Assembly (NCBI GenBank): GCA_028281445.1
Contig: JANQJW010000057.1
Coordinates: forward strand, 1 to 47,764
Direction: 5' to 3'
Source of the DNA: Planctomycetota bacterium
Lineage (GTDB): Bacteria; Planctomycetota; PLA2; JAEUHO01
Length of the DNA stretch: 47,764 nt
The notes beneath the pieces are model-generated. The model was not told the origin of the DNA, did not search any database, and saw only the letters and a program-made list of their open reading frames with translations. The position numbers and the translations under genes were made by a program. This document shows, piece by piece, positions 32,832 through 41,399 of this stretch (positions are counted from its first letter, which is position 1; each line of letters opens with the position of its first letter).

Positions 32832-35203
32832 CGGCCGCCCGGCGCGGTCTCGACTGGCTGACCGGACTCGTCGGCCGCGGCGCCCGGCCGTTTCTCGAGG
32901 CGCGCTCGCGCAGCGCCATCTTGCCGGGTAGCGGTACCGCGCCCGTGCCGGGACTCGCCGCGCCCGCCGACGTGCACTTCGATCGGTACGGGGTCCCGCA
33001 CATCCGCGCGCGCACCGAGGCCGACGTGTTTCGTGCGCAGGGCTACTGTCATGCGCGCGACCGGTTCTTCCAGATGGACATGCTGCGGCGCGTACTCAGT
33101 GGACGCCTCAGCGAGATCGTCGGCGAGCGTTCGCTCGGCAAGATGGCGCTCCCGCCGTTCTCGAAGGAATCGACCACGGTCGGTGCCGATCACCTCATGC
33201 GCGTGCTCGACGTTCGCGCCGCGGCGCAGCGGGTATGGGACGGCGGCGGCGACGAAGGCCGTGCGCTGCTGGGCGCCTACGCGGAGGGCGTGAACGCAGC
33301 CGTCAAGCAGATGCGCCGACCGCTCGGGCACCGCCTGGTGCGGCTGCCGCTCGAGCCGTGGGATCCCGTGGACTCCATCCTCGTCGCGAAGGGGATGGCG
33401 CTCGGTCTGTCCTTCAAGTGGCGCTCCACGCCCGTGTTCGCCGCGCTTGCCGAGACGCTCGCGGACCGCCCCGAGCTCCTCGAGCGCATCCTGCCGCCTG
33501 TACCCGGGGAGACTGCGGTCACCGTCGCGCGCTGCATCACGGAAGGCGTGGGGGAGGCGCTGCGCTTCCTCCCGCTCGAAGCGCCGATGCAAGGGAGCAA
33601 CGCGTGGTTGCTCGGGAGTGCCCGCAGCGCGAGCGGCAGGCCCATCCTTGCGAGCGATCCCCATCTCGAGCTGAGCCTGCCGGCGATCTGGTACCTCGCG
33701 AGCATGTCGGGCGGCGACTACGAGGCGGTGGGGGCCACGCTGCCGGGACTGCCCGGTGTCGTGCTGGGCCGCACGCCGACGCTGGCCTGGGGACTCACCA
33801 ACGCGATGCTCGACGACGCCGACCTCTGGGTCGAAGAGCTGGACGAGTCCGGAACGCGGTACCGCATCGATGGGGCGTGGCGCGACATGACCATCGAGGC
33901 GCAGACGGTCATCCGCAGGGGCAAGAGCCCGCACACCATCACCGTGCGACGCACGCACCGTGGGCCTCTGCTCTCCGATGCCTTTCCCGAGTACCGCGGG
34001 CCTGCGATCTCGCTCCGGCTTGCGCTGCACGAGCCGACGGGCGACATGGAGGCGTTCCTCCAACTCGGGCGCGCGCGGACGGTGGACGAGGCGTTCGAGA
34101 GCGTTAACGGCTACGGCGCGCCGTCCCAGAGCCTGCTCGCGGCCGACACCGAGGGCAACGCCGGCTACCGGATGATCGGCCGGGTGCCGATCCGCTCGCA
34201 CGAGGTCCATCCCGCGTTGCCGCGGGATGGCACGCGCAGCGACACCGACTGGACGGGGTATGTGCCGGAAGACGAGCTGCCGCGCGTGCGCCTCGAGCCG
34301 GAGGACCAGCTGGTCTCCGCCAACCATGCGCCGGTCGGGCCGTCCTATCCGCACTACCTGAGCCATCTCTTCGAGCCCGAGTACCGGGCGTTGCGCATCG
34401 CGGTCGAGCTGGCGCTTCAGCCCGTGAGCACGGCGGCCGACATGCGCGCGCTGCAGCTCGACGCCGTGGACTTCGTCTGGCGGCGGCTGCATGACGCGGT
34501 CCTCGCGCCCTGCGCGGACGCCGTGCGCAGCGCGCATCCTTCGCTTGCACCCTTCCTCGACACGCTGCTGGCATGGCAGGGCGACGAGACGGCCGAGGCC
34601 AAGGGTGCCGTTGCGTGGCACCTCACGTATCACCACCTGCTTCGGCGCGTCTTCGAGCCTGCATTGGGCGCGGAGCTCTTCGGTCATTGGGCCGGCATCC
34701 TCAACTTCGTGGACGCACCCTTGTTCGCGGCCTTCGAGGACGAAGACAACCCGTGGGCGCCGCGTGCGCGTCGCGCCGAACTCCTGGCCGGCGCCATGCA
34801 AGACGCCAAGCGAGATCTCGCGGCACGCGGCTGGGGACCCGATACGCCGTGGGGCGCGATGCACACACTGTTGCTCAAGCATCCGATCGGCGCGGCGGCT
34901 CCCTTGGCATCCACGTTCAACCGCGGGCCGATCCCGATCCGGGGAAGCTGCTACACCGTCAGCTCAGGGCAATACCTGCACTCCAAGCCGGGTCCGATGT
35001 TGTCCGGCGCTTCGTACCGGCAGGTGGTCGACCTCGCGGATCCGGGTGCGGGCGGGATGATCACGTTCGGCGGGCAGAGCGGTCACATCGGCTCGCCGCA
35101 CTACGACGACCTGACGCCGCTGTGGCTGCGCAACGAGATGCTCCCGATGCGCCTGGAGACATTGCCCGAGGACGCAACCCTCTTGCGACTCGTGCCCGGG
35201 TAG
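32816..35203 (+). CDS. Penicillin acylase-family N-terminal-nucleophile hydrolase, 795 aa
   Basis: Layout of a penicillin/acyl-homoserine-lactone acylase precursor: alpha chain ~50-260 (DVHFDRYGVPHIRA, GYCHARDRFFQMDMLRR), autoprocessing site G260-S261 (QGSNAWLLG), then the beta chain with AWGLTNAMLDDADLW, the SANHAP oxyanion/Asn motif and a C-terminal SGQSGH-like GGQSGHIGSPHY. It would hydrolyse an amide bond after self-cleavage. No signal peptide is apparent, unlike most secreted members. GTG 32816 overlaps the mutase gene; a later start near residue 30 cannot be excluded. Substrate unknown. Confidence 0.9.
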   Translation: MAQRVTAARRGLDWLTGLVGRGARPFLEARSRSAILPGSGTAPVPGLAAPADVHFDRYGVPHIRARTEADVFRAQGYCHARDRFFQMDMLRRVLSGRLSEIVGERSLGKMALPPFSKESTTVGADHLMRVLDVRAAAQRVWDGGGDEGRALLGAYAEGVNAAVKQMRRPLGHRLVRLPLEPWDPVDSILVAKGMALGLSFKWRSTPVFAALAETLADRPELLERILPPVPGETAVTVARCITEGVGEALRFLPLEAPMQGSNAWLLGSARSASGRPILASDPHLELSLPAIWYLASMSGGDYEAVGATLPGLPGVVLGRTPTLAWGLTNAMLDDADLWVEELDESGTRYRIDGAWRDMTIEAQTVIRRGKSPHTITVRRTHRGPLLSDAFPEYRGPAISLRLALHEPTGDMEAFLQLGRARTVDEAFESVNGYGAPSQSLLAADTEGNAGYRMIGRVPIRSHEVHPALPRDGTRSDTDWTGYVPEDELPRVRLEPEDQLVSANHAPVGPSYPHYLSHLFEPEYRALRIAVELALQPVSTAADMRALQLDAVDFVWRRLHDAVLAPCADAVRSAHPSLAPFLDTLLAWQGDETAEAKGAVAWHLTYHHLLRRVFEPALGAELFGHWAGILNFVDAPLFAAFEDEDNPWAPRARRAELLAGAMQDAKRDLAARGWGPDTPWGAMHTLLLKHPIGAAAPLASTFNRGPIPIRGSCYTVSSGQYLHSKPGPMLSGASYRQVVDLADPGAGGMITFGGQSGHIGSPHYDDLTPLWLRNEMLPMRLETLPEDATLLRLVPG

Positions 35204-35317
35204 GTTGTCGTGGCCCTCCGCCGATCGCGGACGTCGTCTCGGCAACGGCCACGGCCACGAGATCGTTCGCGGGCTCTTGTGCGTACGGATCGCCGTTGGT
35301 GAGCGCAGTCGGGCCTA

Positions 35318-35342
35318 GTAGGGGAGGGCCCTGTGCCCTCCC
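35318..35342. repeat. Hairpin repeat, variant copy
   Basis: gtaggggagggccctgtgcc then ctccc, with a perfect 8-bp stem (35322-35329 with 35335-35342) around loop cctgt. It is a sequence variant of the family at 25.4 and 42.6 kb, with compensated stem changes. It lies between the ends of two convergent genes and could serve as a bidirectional terminator. Confidence 0.75.
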
Positions 35343-35364
35343 TCACGACAACGAGGCTCGTCAC

Positions 35365-35598
35365 CTACTCCGGCAGGGAGAACTTGAGCCAGCGTTCCGT
35401 GTTCGGCGCCTCCTCGTCGATGGTGACGAGGCCGTAGCGCACGAGGCGCGCAACGCTCTGGCGCACGTCTACCAGGTGGCGCGCGGTGCGGCTGCAGACC
35501 CGCGTGAGATCCAGCCAGCCTTCGCTCTCGTGGTACGTGTCCACGATCGTGGAGAGGGTTGCCTGTTCGAGGGCCGTGAGGGGCTTCTTTACCGCCAT
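35365..35598 (-). CDS. Small winged-helix-like protein, 77 aa
   Basis: Text fits a winged helix-turn-helix: LTALEQATLSTIVDTYHE, then the recognition-helix region LVDVRQSVARLVRYGLVTID and a wing-like end (NTERWLKFSLPE). It could be a minimal DNA-binding regulator or a scaffold domain. ATG 35598 is chosen over GTG 35604. It lies 33 bases past the end of the GHMP kinase gene on the same strand. Confidence 0.65.
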   Translation of the reverse strand: MAVKKPLTALEQATLSTIVDTYHESEGWLDLTRVCSRTARHLVDVRQSVARLVRYGLVTIDEEAPNTERWLKFSLPE

Positions 35599-35631
35599 GG
35601 GCACGAAGGATAGCGCCGGTTTCCCAGGGGC

Positions 35632-36651
35632 CTACTCCTCGCGCAGTCCTTCTGGGGCGAGCCGCAGCGGGATGGGCTCTCCGGCGTCCGCCAGCAGCGT
35701 CTCGACCCAATTGCCGTCGTCGCCGTCAACCAATACCACCAGTACGCAGCCGCCGCCGCCCGCCCCCAGCACCTTCGTGCCCAGCGCCCCCGCCCGGCGG
35801 GCGGCTTCGTCGAGGGCCTCGATCGCAGGCGTCGTCACGCCCGGCGCCATGCGCCGCCGGATGACGCCGTCCTGGATGACGAGCGCCAGAGCACCATCGA
35901 GATCGCCTGCTCGCAGCCGGTCCCGCATGGTCCGCGAGAGCGCGGCCAGCTGCTCGAGGGCGGCCACGGTCTCGGCTTCGCCGTCGAGGAACGCGCGCAC
36001 GACGCCCCAGTTGGTGATGCCCGAGGCGTGCGGGGCCCCCGTGTAGACGAGGCGCAGGCGGGCCTCCAGGGCGCCGAGCCCGACGTCCAGCGGCTCGACC
36101 CGGAGCCCGCCGGGCGCCCCCTCGATGGCGAGGCAGCCGCCGAAGAGCGGCGGGAGGTAGTCCTGGTAGCCGGTGGGCTTCTCCAGCACGCGCGTCTCGA
36201 CGTCCTGGGCCAAGGCCTGGAGCTCCATCGGAGGCAGGCGCTCGTCTACGGCAGCGCGCAAGGCGGCGAGGATCGCGCAGAGCAGGGCCGAAGAGCCGCC
36301 CAGACCGGCGCCCGCGGGGCTGCCGGCATCGGTCGTCAGGGTGAAGGCGCCGCGCGGACGCACGGCCAGAACGGCCTCGGCCAATAGGGGCAGCCCACAC
36401 GAGCCGGCCCGCAGGGAGGCGGCGAGTGCGTCCAGGTCCGCGTGCCGCTCCGACGTTCCCAGGTCACGACTCACCAGCCCGATGCCGGCGCTCGAGTCCG
36501 CGTGCGCTTCCAGCTCCGCGGTAGCGGGCAGATCGAGCGCGGCGTTCACCGTAACCGCCGGCTCCGGCAGGATCAGGTGCAGCGGCCAGATGTCCAGGGT
36601 CCCGCCTGCGAGGTCGATTCGGACGGGCGCACGGACGCGGACACTCTGCAT
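35632..36651 (-). CDS. GHMP-family sugar or mevalonate-type kinase, 339 aa
   Basis: ATP-dependent small-molecule kinase. Substrate motif APVRIDLAGGTLDIWP at ~8-23, the ATP-binding GHMP motif SPAGAGLGGSSALLCAI at ~110-126, and the C-terminal motif GTKVLGAGGGGCVLVV at ~290-305. The opening resembles HddA (heptose-7-phosphate kinase) and fucose/galactose-type kinases. A heptose or sugar kinase would fit the nearby kdsD and phosphohexomutase, but the substrate cannot be read from sequence. It is divergent from the amidotransferase-like gene. Confidence 0.85.
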   Translation of the reverse strand: MQSVRVRAPVRIDLAGGTLDIWPLHLILPEPAVTVNAALDLPATAELEAHADSSAGIGLVSRDLGTSERHADLDALAASLRAGSCGLPLLAEAVLAVRPRGAFTLTTDAGSPAGAGLGGSSALLCAILAALRAAVDERLPPMELQALAQDVETRVLEKPTGYQDYLPPLFGGCLAIEGAPGGLRVEPLDVGLGALEARLRLVYTGAPHASGITNWGVVRAFLDGEAETVAALEQLAALSRTMRDRLRAGDLDGALALVIQDGVIRRRMAPGVTTPAIEALDEAARRAGALGTKVLGAGGGGCVLVVLVDGDDGNWVETLLADAGEPIPLRLAPEGLREE

Positions 36652-36778
36652 GGCGCGATCTTGCCAGCCGCGACCGACTCGAACCGATCCAATAGGAAAG
36701 GCGCAGCCGGATTTCCACGGGGGTGACGGGCCCCCTACCTAGGATCTTCCGCTTCGGCTGCAGACAGAGGGAGTGCAC

Positions 36779-37528
36779 ATGGTTGGTGAGACGCCTGTCA
36801 TCGGAATCTCGTGCTCGACGCTGGTCCTGCCGGACATGCGCAGCGTCAGCCGCTTCGCGCTGTCCCGGTACTACGTCCAGTGCGTCACCGAGGCCGGCGG
36901 ACTGCCCCTGTTGATTCCGAACATGGCACCCGAGATGGCCGGCGCCTACCTCACACGGATGGACGGCCTGGTCCTCAGCGGCGGCCTGGACGTGGACCCG
37001 CACTACTACGGCGAAGAACCCCTCCCGGACCTCGGCAAGATCGACATCGTCCGTGACGAGTTCGAACTCGAGCTCGTCAAGGTCGTGAAGGAAGCGGGTG
37101 TGCCGATCCTTGCGATCTGCCGCGGCATCCAGGTCATGAACGTCGCGTTCGGCGGCACCCTCATCCAGCACATTCCCGCGCAGGTGGAAGGCGCGCTGAA
37201 GCACGAGCAGAGCGCGATTCGCGACGATGCCGTCAGCCAGAGCATCGACATCGTCGAGGGTTCCCAGCTCCACGAGATCGCCGGCACCACGCGCACGCGT
37301 GTCAACAGCTTCCATCATCAGTCCGTGAAGCGCGTAGCCGAGGGGTTCCAGGTCACCGCCACGACGCTCGACGGCGTCATCGAGGGCATCGAGGACCCGA
37401 ACCATCCCTACTGTGTCGGCGTCCAGTGGCATCCCGAGCGCCGGCCGCACGATCCCCTCACCCAGGGGCTCTTCGCCAGCCACGTCGAGGCCGCGCGCGC
37501 CGCGGCCCGCGCAGGCAGTGGATCCTGA
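36779..37528 (+). CDS. Class I glutamine amidotransferase-like hydrolase (PuuD/peptidase C26 type), 249 aa
   Basis: Catalytic triad visible: nucleophile C114 in AICRGIQVMN, H218 and E220 in GVQWHPE. LVLSGGLDVDPHYYGE near 65-80 and NSFHHQSVK near 176-184 are typical of gamma-glutamyl-GABA hydrolases (PuuD) and related C26 enzymes, which cleave gamma-glutamyl amides in the cytoplasm. Length is normal. ATG 36779 follows AGAGGGAG; an upstream GTG (36773) is possible. No polyamine genes adjoin it, so the substrate is left open. Confidence 0.9.
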   Translation: MVGETPVIGISCSTLVLPDMRSVSRFALSRYYVQCVTEAGGLPLLIPNMAPEMAGAYLTRMDGLVLSGGLDVDPHYYGEEPLPDLGKIDIVRDEFELELVKVVKEAGVPILAICRGIQVMNVAFGGTLIQHIPAQVEGALKHEQSAIRDDAVSQSIDIVEGSQLHEIAGTTRTRVNSFHHQSVKRVAEGFQVTATTLDGVIEGIEDPNHPYCVGVQWHPERRPHDPLTQGLFASHVEAARAAARAGSGS

Positions 37529-37719
37529 CCGACCCCCGCTGTTCGCGGCCTGTCTCGGGTCTGCATCCGATGGATCAGATCCAGCTCGATCCCGCCGAAA
37601 AGGGAGGGGGACCGCAGTCGTCCGATGCGACGCCTTGCGGCGAATTGGCGAGAGGCGGCCTCCTTGATCGCGTCCAATGAAATCGGGCGCCGGGCGGCGA
37701 CAGACCAGGTGACGACGCG

Positions 37720-39201
37720 ATGCAGATGACCAACCGCTTCAAGCTGGGCCTCCTGGCCTTGGCCGTGCTCGCGATCGCGGCCGTCTTCGTCCTCACCGGG
37801 GACGACACACCGGACGATCGCGGCGGCGACTTGACCGCAGATGACCTCGACGCCGAGGAGCGCCGCGGCGGCCCGGAGCTGACCGCGACTGGTCGCGAGC
37901 GCTCGCCCGACGGCGGTTCGTCGTCTCGCGGCGATCCGGCGCGGACGCCGGGACTGCCGCCCGGCTTGCGCGAGCCCAGCGGCATCGATCTCTCCAAGCC
38001 CGACGTGCGCAAGTCCGAGCTCGAGCGCCTGCTGCGCGCCGAAGAGATCGACTGGCGCAAGGTGGGCAAGCTGCTCAGCATCATGACCGAGCCGGTGTCC
38101 GAGGACGTGCGCGCCATCATGCTCCAGGAGCTCAAGACCGGCCGGCGCAACATGGTGATGTTCGCCTTCGCCGAGGTCCGCGATCCCAACTTCGTCGAGG
38201 ACCTGTTGGAGGTGATGGACAACGAAGAGTTGGCGCGCGGTGCGCGCGTCGCCGCTCTGCAGGCGCTGTGGCAGATGCCCGGCGCCAACAACGACACGGT
38301 CGCGCTCGCGTTCGAGAGCCGGCTTGCCGGCGACCTCGGCAAGGACCGCGAGCTTCTCTTCGGCCTGGCCAAGCGTGGCGGGGTCGAAGCCGCGCGTGCG
38401 CTGGTCGAGTACGTGGGACGGTCGAGCCAGCCTTCGGCAATCCCGCCCTACATCCTCCAGACGCTCGATCTGACCAAGAACCCGGAAGCCGCGTCGGTCG
38501 TGGTCGACGCGATGAAGGGCGCCGAGAAGCCCGAGGTGCTCAGCGCGCTGGTCGGCATGGCGGGCAAGCCGGGCAACTCCGCGTTCACCGCGGCTCTCAT
38601 CGACCTCGATACCGACCGCCAGCCCCCGGCGGTCCGGGCACGCTTGCTCGGTTCCCTGGCGAAGATCGGCGACGAGCGCGCGACGGACTACATCCTCGAG
38701 CGCGCCGCCGAGCCCGGCGAGTTCGGAGACAAGGCTCGCGACGCCCTCGGCGGGATGTACGCCGCGCAGCCGGGCGCGCGCAGCAAGCTCACGAAGGCGC
38801 TCGAGACGGCCGGCCTCAACCCGAAGCCGACCGACATGAAGGAGAGCCTGCTGCACGCGCTCGGCGCGTTGCGACACAAGCCCGCGATGCCGGGGATCGC
38901 GCGCTACCTCGACGATCCCGAAGAGCGCGTGCGCCGTGCGTCCATCCGCGCGATGGGTGGACTGGGTGCGGACGCCCGGCCCCACGTGAACCGGATGCGC
39001 GGCCACTTCGAGTCCGGGGACCACGCCACCAAGGTCCGCGTCGCGGTGGCCTTCGGCGAGATCGGGGGCGACGCAGCCATCGGGGCCATGGAGTCGTGGC
39101 TGAAGGGCAAGGGGCTCACCCCTACGCTCGAACGCACGCTCCGGACCGCGCTCCGGGCCGCCAAGGACGCTCGGGAGCGCGAGATCAAGCGCGGACGATA
39201 G
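37720..39201 (+). CDS. Membrane-anchored HEAT-repeat protein, 493 aa
   Basis: An uncleaved-looking N-terminal helix (FKLGLLALAVLAIAAVFVL) is followed by an acidic, disordered tether (~27-90) and an array of HEAT-like helical pairs to the end, e.g. ARGARVAALQALWQMPG, VRARLLGSLAKIGDERATDY, and VRRASIRAMGGLGADARP. Such arrays are protein-interaction scaffolds in the periplasm. It is followed 58 bases later by a second HEAT protein with a vWA domain, so the two may form one complex. Start could also be ATG 37726. Confidence 0.85.
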   Translation: MQMTNRFKLGLLALAVLAIAAVFVLTGDDTPDDRGGDLTADDLDAEERRGGPELTATGRERSPDGGSSSRGDPARTPGLPPGLREPSGIDLSKPDVRKSELERLLRAEEIDWRKVGKLLSIMTEPVSEDVRAIMLQELKTGRRNMVMFAFAEVRDPNFVEDLLEVMDNEELARGARVAALQALWQMPGANNDTVALAFESRLAGDLGKDRELLFGLAKRGGVEAARALVEYVGRSSQPSAIPPYILQTLDLTKNPEAASVVVDAMKGAEKPEVLSALVGMAGKPGNSAFTAALIDLDTDRQPPAVRARLLGSLAKIGDERATDYILERAAEPGEFGDKARDALGGMYAAQPGARSKLTKALETAGLNPKPTDMKESLLHALGALRHKPAMPGIARYLDDPEERVRRASIRAMGGLGADARPHVNRMRGHFESGDHATKVRVAVAFGEIGGDAAIGAMESWLKGKGLTPTLERTLRTALRAAKDAREREIKRGR

Positions 39202-39259
39202 TCGGTTGCGGAGCCGATAAGATGGCGCCGCCGGTCATCCTCCGGCGTTCGATACAGCA

Positions 39260-40549
39260 GTGAGCCGTCCGACGCACCCGCTTCCCCGAATCCTCGGCGC
39301 CACGCTCGTCGCGTGCGTGCTCGCGGCAAGCGGGGCTTTTGCAGCCGAGGAGACGCCCGCCAAGCTCCTGCATCGGCTCAAGACCGCGTTGAAGAAGGGC
39401 TCGGAGGAAGAGCGCAAGGCCGCCGTCAACGACGTCGGACGCCTGAGCGGCCACCTCGATCACGGCCAGTCGATGCAGGCGGCCAAGTGCCTGCGCCGCG
39501 CGCTCGACACCGAGGAGTCGAGCGAGGTCCGGCGGCTGATGATCCGCGCGCTCGCGCGCTTCAAGCTGACGCACGCGTGGCTGCCGGTCATCTGGACGTC
39601 GCAGGAGGACCGCGACCCGGCCGTCAAGGACCAGGCGCGCCAGGAGGTGCTCTCCGGCGGTGCGGACTACCTGGAGGTCATGCGCAAGATCCTCAAGGAG
39701 GAGACGAGCCAGAGCTTCCGCGCCGAGCTCCTGCTGATCCTGCGCGACCGGCGCAAGCCCGACGCGGCGCCGATCCTGCTCGACGCACTCAAGGACAAGA
39801 GTCTGATCGTGCGTTCTGCGGCCGCCGAAGCGCTGGAAGCCATCTCCGGCGTTGCGTTCGGCTACGACGCGCGCAAGTGGAAGGTGTGGCATCAGCGCTG
39901 GCTCAAGTCACGCCCGGCAAAGGGTGGCGGGCCCAGCGTGGCTACCGGCGGCCGCGTCGAGGAACCGCCGCCGCACGTAACGCGCTCGCTGCATCCGTCG
40001 TTCTACCGTCTTCCCCTCACGGCGAAGGACATCGTGTTCGTGATCGACATCTCGGGATCCGTGGGATCGGGCGGTGTCGGACGGGCCAAGCAGCAGCTCA
40101 CCAACGCAGTCGCGTTGCTCGCCTCCGACGTGAACATCGCGGCGCTCTTCTTCTCCGACACCGTGCACACGTGGAAGGACGGCGCGATGGTGCCGGCTTC
40201 GCCCCTGAACAAGGAGGACCTCATCAAGTTCCTCCGCGGCCTGAAGCCCGGCCGGCAGACGGACGTGTACACGCCGCTGAATTACGGACTGAAGATCCTC
40301 GATCATCGCGTCAAGGCGAAGCAGCAAGCGAACGAGACATTCCGCGAGCCGGTGACCATGATCACGGTGAGCGACGGACAGAACAACATGAAGGCGTTGC
40401 CCCCGCGCGTGATCGCCGACAAGCTCGACCGCCTCGACCCGGTGACGAGTGTCGTGCACTCCGTCGTGCTCGGCACGAAGGACAGCCCGCTCATGCAGGC
40501 CGTCGCACGGCTAGGCGGCGGCCACTACATCCGCGCAGAACGACCGTAG
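39260..40549 (+). CDS. Exported HEAT-repeat plus von Willebrand A domain protein, 429 aa
   Basis: Signal peptide (LPRILGATLVACVLAASGAFA), HEAT-like repeats ~40-215 (VRRLMIRALARFKL, LIVRSAAAEALEAISG), a short linker, then a vWA domain from ~255. The MIDAS metal site is D263-I-S265-G-S267 in VFVIDISGSVGS, with T in the GRQTDVYTPL loop and D in MITVSDGQNN. vWA domains bind metal-dependent ligands. The start is GTG 39260. Together with the preceding HEAT gene it looks like a two-gene exported adhesion or assembly module. Confidence 0.88.
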   Translation: MSRPTHPLPRILGATLVACVLAASGAFAAEETPAKLLHRLKTALKKGSEEERKAAVNDVGRLSGHLDHGQSMQAAKCLRRALDTEESSEVRRLMIRALARFKLTHAWLPVIWTSQEDRDPAVKDQARQEVLSGGADYLEVMRKILKEETSQSFRAELLLILRDRRKPDAAPILLDALKDKSLIVRSAAAEALEAISGVAFGYDARKWKVWHQRWLKSRPAKGGGPSVATGGRVEEPPPHVTRSLHPSFYRLPLTAKDIVFVIDISGSVGSGGVGRAKQQLTNAVALLASDVNIAALFFSDTVHTWKDGAMVPASPLNKEDLIKFLRGLKPGRQTDVYTPLNYGLKILDHRVKAKQQANETFREPVTMITVSDGQNNMKALPPRVIADKLDRLDPVTSVVHSVVLGTKDSPLMQAVARLGGGHYIRAERP

Positions 40550-40556
40550 CGCGCGG

Positions 40557-41345
40557 CTACTTCAAGGCATCAACCAAGGCGGGATGCGTGGCGGGGCTTT
40601 TCATGAGCGCGTCCAGCGCAGGTGGCTTCGGCGTGTCGGGTCGCGCGTTCGCAGCGGCGAGTCGCACGTGCAGCGGACGGCTGTCGTCGACGATCACCTC
40701 ATCCAGCGCGGCGGCGGTGAGCGCACCGCCCCGGTTCGGCAGGCGCGAGAGGAAGAGGATCGCGGCGGGCGCCGCGTCGTTGCTCTTCAGCGTTGCGAGC
40801 GCCCGGAGGATCAGCTGCTGGATGGCGGGATCGTTCTCCGCGCCCTCCTGGAAGCGGGCCGCGGCCTCGAAGACCTGGCGTCCGTCCGCTCCGGCGCGCA
40901 GCGCTTCGACGATGCCCGCGAGGATCTTCCCGTGAAGCGCCGCACGGACGTCGGCCGGCGCCTGCGAGAGCATCGATGCGGCGGCTTCGGGAGGCAGCTC
41001 GATGAGCGCACCGTCCCGCTTGATTCGCAGCACCAGGGCCGTGGGGGTGGGGCGGGGCGCTGCCGCCGGCGTGCCACCGTCGGGACGCTGCTTCGGCACC
41101 GGGCGCTTGCCGTCGTCGTGCGCCTTGCGGACGGCCTGGCTGGCGGCACCGCGTCCCGTGAAGTCCCAGATGAGGGCGCCGAGGACGGCGACGCCGATGA
41201 TCATCATCACGAGGCCCTTGCCCTTGGGCGCCGGCGCGTGGGCCTTGGAGGCGGCCTCCACGCGGCCGCGGATCCCCATGGGGGCCTTGCCCAGGCCGGC
41301 CGGCTTGTCTGCGGTGGGTTCGCCGGTCGCAGGGTTGAACTTCAT
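40557..41345 (-). CDS. Single-pass membrane protein with helical periplasmic domain, 262 aa
   Basis: A ~42-residue cytoplasmic N-terminus (MKFNPATGEPTADKPAG) precedes one helix (GLVMMIIGVAVLGALIWDF), a Pro/Arg linker and a helical, HEAT-like C-terminal domain (ADVRAALHGKILAGIVEALRAG, LTAAALDEVIVDDSRPLHVRLAAA). GAGGAG lies 6 bases ahead of ATG 41345. It is divergent from aroC (54-bp gap). Its helical domain recalls those of the two preceding HEAT proteins, with which it converges. No family named. Confidence 0.78.
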   Translation of the reverse strand: MKFNPATGEPTADKPAGLGKAPMGIRGRVEAASKAHAPAPKGKGLVMMIIGVAVLGALIWDFTGRGAASQAVRKAHDDGKRPVPKQRPDGGTPAAAPRPTPTALVLRIKRDGALIELPPEAAASMLSQAPADVRAALHGKILAGIVEALRAGADGRQVFEAAARFQEGAENDPAIQQLILRALATLKSNDAAPAAILFLSRLPNRGGALTAAALDEVIVDDSRPLHVRLAAANARPDTPKPPALDALMKSPATHPALVDALK

Positions 41346-41399
41346 CGTTGGCTCCTCTCCGGGTCGGAGGGCCGCTTCAATCGTACAGTACCGGGCCGC

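Noticed and set aside
32795..34882. 695-codon antisense open frame
   Set aside because: Antisense to the penicillin acylase gene; no recognisable domain.
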